Of a DNA stretch of 10,696 nucleotides, positions 5,879 through 10,696 are shown piece by piece. The stretch covers positions 1 through 10,696 of the forward strand of contig JAEZFI010000114.1 in the NCBI GenBank assembly GCA_023437745.1, in the 5' to 3' direction. The notes beneath the pieces were generated by a model. That model was not told the origin of the DNA. It made no database searches and saw only the letters and a list, made by a program, of their open reading frames with translations. The first letter of the stretch is position 1. Every line of letters starts with the position of its first letter. The position numbers and the translations under genes were made by a program. This DNA comes from Actinomycetes bacterium. GTDB lineage: Bacteria > Actinomycetota > Acidimicrobiia > Acidimicrobiales > Microtrichaceae.

Positions 5879-8479
5879 GTGGTGGACACGCACGCTCGTC
5901 GGTCAGCGGTCGCGCGCCGTGTCGAACGCGTCGCCGGGTGGACCACCCTCGTCATCGCCTCGACGGTGCTCGTGGGCGGCCTCGCCGGAAAGGTGTGGCC
6001 GACCCGCTGGGGCTGGGACCTGTCGCGGTCGACCCCGTTCGCGGCGATCTTCCTCGTCCTGCTGGGCCTGGCGCACGCCGTGGGGATCCGGTCGGGACTG
6101 GGGCGCTTCGTCGCTGCGATCGCCTCCTCGCTCGTCCTGTCCGGGCTCGTGTCGCGCTGGGCGGGCTGGACGCACCCCATCGGCGGCTGGCCCGAGATCC
6201 CCGACCGATCGGCCCTGCCGTCCTACACGACGCTCGTGATGTTCGCGCTGCTGGCCCTGGCGTCGATCGCCGCGTCGGCGTCGCTGCGCCGCACGGCGCA
6301 GGCCCTGGCGGCCGTGCCCCTGCTGTTCGCCGTGGTCGTGTGCACGGCCCTCGCCTACGGCGATCGCCTCGCCCTCATCGAGGCGACCACGTTGCGGAAC
6401 ATCGTCACGCCGGCGCCGGACGCCGTGTCGATCGTGCTCCTCGTCGTGGCGATTGGCGCGGTCACGGTCGACGCGGGCGTCGCCGCCTGGCTCGCCGGGG
6501 ACGGCCCCGGTCGCCGCACCTTCCGGCGAGCGGTCCCCACGGGCGTGATCCTGATCGTGTTCGCGGCCGGCATCGGCAGGTGGGCGGGGCTCGACCAGAC
6601 GATGGGCGTCGCTCGCACCTGGGCGCTCGTGGTGGTGGCGATCTGCATCGGGATCGTCGCGATCGGGGTCGCCGCCTCCGACCTCATCGATCGGCTCGCG
6701 ACGGGGGAGCGGAACGTCGAGATCGCCGAGCTCCGGTTCCTCGACGCGGACCGTGCCGCGAAGCTGGCCGACCTGTCCCGCCGGCTCGCCACGGCGGCGA
6801 CGACCGACGAGGTCGCCAACGTCGTCAACCGGTCGGTCGTGGTCCCGTTCGGCGCCAGCGCCGCAAGCATCGGCCTGGTCGACCGTCGGGCCGGCGTGCT
6901 CCGCATCGTGCACGGCTCGACGGTCCCGATGGAGGTGCAGCGGAGGTTCCAGGACCCGCCGCTCGCGCAGTCGCTCGCCTTCACCGACGCGGCGCGCACG
7001 GGGGAGCCGGTGGTCCTCGGCTCCTACGAGGAGTACCTCGACCGCTATCCCGACGCGGACCCGTCGATCAGCAGCCTGGGCTGGGGGGCCCGGGCGGCCA
7101 TGCCGTTGCGGGACCGCGAGGGTGCGACGTTCGGTGCCGTGATCGTGGCGTGGAGCACCGCCGTGGACTTCGAGGCACCCACGATCTCCACGCTCGAGAC
7201 CGTCGCCGAGCTCGTGGCGCAGACGCTCGAGCGGACCCGGCTGAGCGACACGGTCGCCGCCGACGCCGACCGCAACAGCGAGCTCGCCCGCGTCGCCGAG
7301 GCGCTCGGCACCGCGGTGCACGTCCAGCAGGTGGCGGACGTGCTGGGCGCACGGCTCCCGAGCGCCATCGGCGCGCACTACACGACCGTCGGCACGGTGG
7401 ACCACCGGGCCGGCGTGCTGCGGCGCTACCTGCCGGGCGTCGCTGACGGCGCCGATGTCGAGGAGCTGGCGTTGGAGTCGATCGACGCCCGGCGCCCGCT
7501 CGTCGACGCCGCCCGGAGGGGCGAGACGGTCCTGGTCCTGGACTCGGAGCAGCTCGCCCGTGAGTACCCCGACGTGGCCGACTTCTTCGCCGAGCTGGGC
7601 TTCGTGGCCGTGGCGAACGTGCCGCTGCGCGACGGGACCGGCGGCGTGGTCGGCGCCCTCGGGGTGGCGTGGAACGATCCCGACGAGATGACGCCGGCCC
7701 GCCTGAGCACCCTCACCACGATCGCCCAGATGACGGGCCAGACGCTCGAGCGCGTCCGGCTGGCGCAGGCCGAGCACCGGCTGGTGTCGAGCCTCCAGGA
7801 GCGGATCCTCCAGCCCCTCGCCCCGGTCCCGGGCTACGACGTGGCGGCCCGCTACCGGTCCGCGGCCGCCGAGCTGGGCATGGGGGGCGACTGGTTCGAG
7901 GGGATCGCGCTGGACGACGGCGCGCGCATGGCGGTCGTGGTGGGCGACGTTGTCGGGCACGGCATCGAGGCGATCGCCGACATGTCGTACCTGCGCAGCA
8001 CCCTCGCCGCGCTGTTCCGCACGGGTGTGCCCCTGGAGGAGCTCTTCACGGCCGCGGGCGACGCCGTGGACCCCGTGCAGGTGACCGCGACCGCGCTGGC
8101 GGCGGTGCTGCGGGCCGACGGCGACGAGGTCGAGCTGCTCTCGGCCGGCCACCCACCGCCGATCCTGGTGACGGCGTCCGGCGAGACCACCGTCCTCGAG
8201 GAGGGCCGTCAGCCGCTCATCGGCGTCCGCCCGATCCGGCCGGTCAGCACGCTGCGCCTGACGATGGAACCGGGCTCGGTCCTCGCGCTGTACACCGACG
8301 GTCTCGTCGAGGAACGCCGCGCCTCGATCGACGAGGGGATCGCCCACGCCGCGGCGCTGGTGCGCGAGACGCGTGAGCTGAGCGCCGCCGAGCAGGCGGA
8401 CGCCATCCTGGCCGCGCGTGTGGCCGAGGGGCACTCGCAGGACGACATCGCCCTCGTCATCATCAAGCGCCTCGCGTGA
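5879..8479 (+). CDS. Membrane-anchored GAF-GAF-PP2C (SpoIIE/RsbU-type) Ser/Thr phosphatase
   Basis: The 866-residue product starts with a membrane module of about eight helices (roughly 22-40, 53-70, 76-92, 117-135, 142-160, 183-206, 221-238, 247-268). A short coiled linker (275-300) follows, then two GAF domains (about 295-455 and 465-625) and a PP2C-like phosphatase of the SpoIIE class (about 630-866). All metal-binding aspartates are visible: D671 in G-G-D-W, D690 in V-G-D-V-V-G-H-G, D807 in Y-T-D-G and D855/D856 in S-Q-D-D-I-A. The enzyme should dephosphorylate a phosphoserine or phosphothreonine protein, in relatives an anti-sigma-factor antagonist (STAS protein), in response to a membrane or GAF-bound signal. 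No HATPase kinase domain is fused, and no STAS or anti-sigma gene is adjacent. Two GTG codons in tandem (5879, 5882) can start it. The start is 58 bp after the crotonase stop, behind a TACCGT box. Confidence 0.92.
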   Translation: MVDTHARRSAVARRVERVAGWTTLVIASTVLVGGLAGKVWPTRWGWDLSRSTPFAAIFLVLLGLAHAVGIRSGLGRFVAAIASSLVLSGLVSRWAGWTHPIGGWPEIPDRSALPSYTTLVMFALLALASIAASASLRRTAQALAAVPLLFAVVVCTALAYGDRLALIEATTLRNIVTPAPDAVSIVLLVVAIGAVTVDAGVAAWLAGDGPGRRTFRRAVPTGVILIVFAAGIGRWAGLDQTMGVARTWALVVVAICIGIVAIGVAASDLIDRLATGERNVEIAELRFLDADRAAKLADLSRRLATAATTDEVANVVNRSVVVPFGASAASIGLVDRRAGVLRIVHGSTVPMEVQRRFQDPPLAQSLAFTDAARTGEPVVLGSYEEYLDRYPDADPSISSLGWGARAAMPLRDREGATFGAVIVAWSTAVDFEAPTISTLETVAELVAQTLERTRLSDTVAADADRNSELARVAEALGTAVHVQQVADVLGARLPSAIGAHYTTVGTVDHRAGVLRRYLPGVADGADVEELALESIDARRPLVDAARRGETVLVLDSEQLAREYPDVADFFAELGFVAVANVPLRDGTGGVVGALGVAWNDPDEMTPARLSTLTTIAQMTGQTLERVRLAQAEHRLVSSLQERILQPLAPVPGYDVAARYRSAAAELGMGGDWFEGIALDDGARMAVVVGDVVGHGIEAIADMSYLRSTLAALFRTGVPLEELFTAAGDAVDPVQVTATALAAVLRADGDEVELLSAGHPPPILVTASGETTVLEEGRQPLIGVRPIRPVSTLRLTMEPGSVLALYTDGLVEERRASIDEGIAHAAALVRETRELSAAEQADAILAARVAEGHSQDDIALVIIKRLA

Positions 8480-8528
8480 CGGGCTGAACCCGCGCCGCGT
8501 CGGGGCGCTGTGCTGTCGCGCGGGGCGA

Positions 8529-9074
8529 CTACCGCGCGGTGCCGCGCGCGCTGCCGACCGTGAGCTTGCCCGTCAGCAGGTAGGCGCCGCAGAGGACCTT
8601 GCGGTCGCCCCCGAGCACCCAGCCCTCCTCCGACGGCCACCACACCTGGATGTCGAACTCGGACGCCGTCCACGGCGTGCCCATCCAGGCCTCGAACTGC
8701 TCGTAGCAGTGCTGCTCCGAGGTGGTCCGCACCGTCGTCTCGCCCGGGTAGGGGGCGCCCGCCGGCGCACGGTCGCCGCCCGGCGGGTAGCGGAACGTGA
8801 GGTAGACCTCGTAGATGTGGGGCCGATCGCAGCCCACGACGAGCGTCGCCACGTTGCGCTGGGTCGGCGAGGGCACGTGGTTGAGGCACTGGCCGTCGAG
8901 CACGGCGTCGAGGCTGGCGGGCGTGCCCTCGGGCGGTCCGTCGGGGATCGTCGTGGTGGTGGGCGCCGGCTCGGTCGTCGTGGTCGTGGCGCCCGCGCCG
9001 TCGCCGTCGCCCCCGCACGACGTGGCGACGAGGAGCAGGGCGGCGAGCGCGAGCCCGCCTCGGCCTCGCCTCAC
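8529..9074 (-). CDS. Secreted lipoprotein with Septum_form domain
   Basis: The product is 181 residues. A basic N-terminus and hydrophobic core end in V-A-T-S-C, a lipobox-like site with lipidated C20, so it is probably anchored to the outer face of the cell membrane. A Gly/Thr/Pro-rich linker (21-50) leads to a domain (about 55-181) resembling the actinobacterial Septum_form family (PF13845): G-Q-C (61-63), C82-D-R-P-H-x3-E-V, C123 in the helix, W-W-P-S-E-E-G-W (145-152), G-D-R-K-V-L-C (156-162) and a final T-G-K-L-T-V-G-S. Four cysteines could form two disulfides. The family name comes from a proposed role in septum formation; the mechanism is unknown. I chose the GTG at 9074 because it overlaps the sortase stop as GTGA; an ATG at 9089 (19-bp overlap) is the alternative. 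It is co-transcribed with the sortase and convergent with the phosphatase gene, 49 bp away. Confidence 0.78.
   Translation of the reverse strand: MRRGRGGLALAALLLVATSCGGDGDGAGATTTTTEPAPTTTTIPDGPPEGTPASLDAVLDGQCLNHVPSPTQRNVATLVVGCDRPHIYEVYLTFRYPPGGDRAPAGAPYPGETTVRTTSEQHCYEQFEAWMGTPWTASEFDIQVWWPSEEGWVLGGDRKVLCGAYLLTGKLTVGSARGTAR
8946..9012. repeat. Low-complexity GTC/GTG-rich tract
   Basis: Runs of GTCGTGGTGGTG, GTCGTCGTGGTCGTGG and GCCGTCGCCGTCGCC occur here on the plus strand. They encode the Thr/Pro linker and the start of the Gly/Asp-rich segment of the lipoprotein on the minus strand. Such tracts can vary in length between strains. Confidence 0.5.
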
Positions 9075-10066
9075 AGCGAGGGCAGCCATCGGTCGGTCCA
9101 CACGAAGCAGAACCACAGCAGCGACAGGATCGCCGGGCTCGCGGCCAGGTAGGTGAGACGCCGTCGCCAGGGTCGGTCCGTCCAGCGGCGGGCGATCCAC
9201 CACGCGATCGCCAGGGCGGCGAGGGCGCCGGCGAGGAAGCCGATGGCAGGCGACAGCGCGTCGGGATCGCCGCCGAACGATCCCTCGAGCTCGTCGTCGG
9301 ACGGCTCGGGAACCACGGCGCCGTCGGACGAGTCGCCGTTCCCATTGCCGTCGATCGTCTCGCCGGTCGTCGCCGCCGGCGCCGGGGACTGGTCGGCGAC
9401 GAGGCGGGCCCGCACGATGATCCGCTCGCGTGCGCTGTACTCCGGATGGCACGCGGTGAGGGTCAGCGTGTTGCCGCCCTCGGGGAGGGCGCCCACGACC
9501 TCGCCCGCGCTGGGGCGCACCGACCACCATCCCGGCCCGCGCTCGATCCCTTCGCCCTCAGGCGGTGCGATGACCTCGTACACGAACTTGCCCTGCAGCG
9601 TGTACGTCTCGATCCGGTCCCCGGGAACCAGCTCGTCGATCCGGTTGAACGGTGCGCCGTAGGTGGTGCGGTGCCCGGCGATCGCGGCGTTGCCGGCCTG
9701 GCCCGGCATCGGCGTCCCCTGGTAGTGGCCGGGGCCCTTCTTGAGCGACGCCTTGTCCGTGCCCTCGACGAAGAACTTCCGGACGCCGATCTTCGGGATG
9801 ACGATGGCGCCGGCGGCCTCGCCCACGGGCGGAGGCGCCGTCTCGCCGACGGTGGCGGGGTCGACGGTGGCGAGGGTCTCGGTGACGGCGGCGAGGGGGT
9901 CGCCGTGATCCCCGACCCCCACGTCCAGTGCGAAGGACTCGCTCAGCTGGTCCTGGCCCGCCGACTCCTCGAGGCCCGTGCCCCAGAGCTGGAACGCGAC
10001 GAAGGCGAGCAGCACCAGACCCGTGCCGATGAGCACCCGTCCGATCGCGCCGATGACCCTGAACAC
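9071..10066 (-). CDS. Class E-like sortase (transpeptidase)
   Basis: The 331-residue product is a membrane-anchored cysteine transpeptidase that should cut a sorting signal and attach surface proteins to the cell wall. An N-terminal helix (about 9-28) and an acidic/Pro-rich stalk precede the sortase domain (about 85-225). The active-site set is complete: H132 in A-I-A-G-H-R-T, C206 in T-L-T-A-C-H-P and R215 in A-R-E-R-I-I-V. The motif around Cys and the short Cys-to-Arg distance fit class E/D-like actinobacterial sortases. Unusually, a low-complexity linker (226-270) leads to two further hydrophobic segments (about 273-292 and 304-324), so the domain is tethered at both ends. The GTG at 10066 is chosen because TACCGT ends exactly 7 nt before it and the product then begins directly at a membrane helix. 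The frame is open further upstream, but that part reads opposite the ABC ATPase gene. Confidence 0.88.
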   Translation of the reverse strand: MFRVIGAIGRVLIGTGLVLLAFVAFQLWGTGLEESAGQDQLSESFALDVGVGDHGDPLAAVTETLATVDPATVGETAPPPVGEAAGAIVIPKIGVRKFFVEGTDKASLKKGPGHYQGTPMPGQAGNAAIAGHRTTYGAPFNRIDELVPGDRIETYTLQGKFVYEVIAPPEGEGIERGPGWWSVRPSAGEVVGALPEGGNTLTLTACHPEYSARERIIVRARLVADQSPAPAATTGETIDGNGNGDSSDGAVVPEPSDDELEGSFGGDPDALSPAIGFLAGALAALAIAWWIARRWTDRPWRRRLTYLAASPAILSLLWFCFVWTDRWLPSL

Positions 10067-10073
10067 CGGCAGG

Positions 10074-10079
10074 ACGGTA
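10074..10079 (-). promoter_or_regulatory. Putative -10 element (TACCGT) for the sortase-lipoprotein operon
   Basis: On the minus strand TACCGT is followed by 7 nt and then the GTG at 10066, the classical geometry of a leaderless actinobacterial promoter. It shares the 70-bp divergent gap with the ABC ATPase promoter. Confidence 0.5.
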
Positions 10080-10121
10080 GTGGCGGCACCCACCGGTTCG
10101 GTGCCCAGGGCCCCCGGCGAA

Positions 10122-10127
10122 TAGCGT
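10122..10127 (+). promoter_or_regulatory. Putative -10 element (TAGCGT) for the ABC ATPase gene
   Basis: TAGCGT fits TANNNT and ends 9 nt before the ATG at 10137. A GGAG at 10129-10132 lies only 4 nt from the ATG, close for a Shine-Dalgarno site, so either leaderless or very short-leader initiation is possible. Confidence 0.4.
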
Positions 10128-10136
10128 TGGAGCGCC

Positions 10137-10696
10137 ATGGAGCCTGTCGTCCACCTTCGCTCCACGGTTGCCCTGGCCGGCCGCTTCCCGGCGCTGGCGG
10201 GCGTCGACCTCGACGTCGAGCCGGGCGAGATCGTGTGGTTGCGGGGCTCGAACGGGGCCGGCAAGACCACGCTGCTGCGACTCTGTGCGGGGCTCGTCGC
10301 GCCGGTGAAGGGCACGGCCCGGGTGCTCGGTGTCGACCTCTTCGGGGATCGCCGGTCGATCCGCACCCGCGTCGGGCTGCTCGGGCACTCGACGGGGCTC
10401 TACGACGACCTGACGGTCGTGGAGAACGTTCGGTTCTGGGCGCAGTGCGCCGGTGTGGACCCCGGTGATGCCACCGCGGCGATGGATCGAGTCGGCCTGG
10501 TGGAGCGCGTGCGCGACCTGACGGTCGAGCGGCTCTCGTCGGGGCAGCGCCGCCGCGCGTCCCTGGCCGCCGTGCTCGTCCGCCGGCCCCGCCTCTGGCT
10601 GCTCGACGAGCCCCACGCCGGCCTCGACGCCGAGGCGCGGGAGCTCGTCGACGACCTGATGGTCGAGGCGGCAGGCGTCGGGGCCACCGTCGTGTT
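10137..10696 (+). CDS. ccmA: ABC transporter ATP-binding protein, CcmA-like (heme exporter type), partial
   Basis: The first 186 codons are visible; the gene runs past the window edge. Walker A is at 37-44 (G-S-N-G-A-G-K-T), the signature L-S-S-G-Q at 133-137, Walker B L-W-L-L-D-E at 153-158, and the D-loop G-L-D at 162-164. The compact start and the segment L-G-H-S-T-G-L-Y-D-D-L-T (82-93) resemble CcmA, the ATPase of the CcmABC(D) system for cytochrome c biogenesis, whose counterpart segment reads G-H-Q-P-G-(L/I). The Gln of that segment is Ser here (S85). The H-loop lies beyond the window. The symbol is by resemblance; a ccmB or ccmC gene downstream would confirm it, and another small ABC exporter ATPase is the alternative. 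It is divergent from the sortase gene. Confidence 0.72.
   Translation, partial: MEPVVHLRSTVALAGRFPALAGVDLDVEPGEIVWLRGSNGAGKTTLLRLCAGLVAPVKGTARVLGVDLFGDRRSIRTRVGLLGHSTGLYDDLTVVENVRFWAQCAGVDPGDATAAMDRVGLVERVRDLTVERLSSGQRRRASLAAVLVRRPRLWLLDEPHAGLDAEARELVDDLMVEAAGVGATVV

Noticed and set aside
5903..8434. Very long open frame (843 codons) on the minus strand opposite the phosphatase gene
   Set aside because: It is a GC-bias shadow: the product is rich in Arg, Gly, His and Asp with no recognisable domain, while the plus strand encodes complete GAF and PP2C motifs.
8515..8529. Hairpin (GTCGC / GCGAC) between the phosphatase and lipoprotein genes as a shared terminator
   Set aside because: The stem is 5 bp, has no T-tract on either strand, and reaches the lipoprotein stop codon. 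A second short stem at 8480-8492 is only 4 bp. Both are expected by chance in GC-rich DNA.
8531..8540. Perfect 10-bp palindrome ACCGCGCGGT as an operator
   Set aside because: It lies inside the last codons of the lipoprotein gene and consists almost only of G and C, where such palindromes are frequent.
10067..10366. Upstream extension of the sortase frame, including an ATG at 10138
   Set aside because: The extension lies opposite the ABC ATPase. The ATG arises from the CCATGG palindrome that also holds the ATPase start. The GTG at 10066 has a -10 box 7 nt upstream and begins the protein at its membrane helix.
1..10696. CRISPR array, tRNA, rRNA, insertion sequence, prophage or defence genes
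   Set aside because: None seen on reading both strands: no spaced direct repeats, no transposase or integrase motifs, no cloverleaf-like sequence. The gene content is ordinary chromosomal.

Overview
The window is a very GC-rich stretch whose gene content suits an actinobacterium. The mix fits best with the Acidimicrobiia (Ilumatobacter/Iamia relatives): a DUF5317 membrane protein, a class E-like sortase, a Septum_form lipoprotein, a GAF-GAF-SpoIIE phosphatase and a PAS-GGDEF-EAL protein. The lineage is an inference from gene families, not from a marker gene. No rRNA, tRNA, CRISPR array, insertion sequence or phage gene was seen. Coding density is high and the longest gap between genes is about 116 bp.

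Layout, left to right. (1) The last 61 codons of a glycoside hydrolase with an alpha/alpha-barrel (MGH1/glucosidase-like) end tail-to-tail against a DUF5317 membrane protein on the minus strand. (2) After a divergent promoter gap come a small cupin with a clear Shine-Dalgarno site and a PAPS-dependent sulfotransferase. (3) A 711-residue PAS-GGDEF-EAL cyclic-di-GMP enzyme on the minus strand overlaps the sulfotransferase 3' end by 86 bp. (4) Divergent from it is a two-gene unit: a four-helix membrane protein and, 4 nt later, a crotonase-family protein that lacks both classical hydratase glutamates. (5) Next is an 866-residue membrane-anchored GAF-GAF-PP2C/SpoIIE phosphatase. (6) Converging on it from the right is a minus-strand pair, a sortase and a Septum_form lipoprotein joined by a GTGA stop/start overlap. 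(7) Divergent from the sortase is the start of a CcmA-like ABC ATPase, cut by the window edge.

Functional themes are two signalling outputs (c-di-GMP turnover and Ser/Thr dephosphorylation of an unknown target) and a cell-surface pair (sortase and lipoprotein). The rest is unlinked metabolism. I see no defence system or other obviously new multi-gene system. The most useful pattern that gene calling would miss is a recurring TANNNT-type -10 element 6 to 9 nt upstream of start codons (DUF5317, phosphatase, sortase, ABC ATPase, weaker at the four-helix protein). It suggests leaderless transcription and helps fix several starts. Other points worth checking are the glutamate-less crotonase, the convergent gene overlap, the unclassified eight-helix sensor of the phosphatase, and a sortase without a visible substrate.
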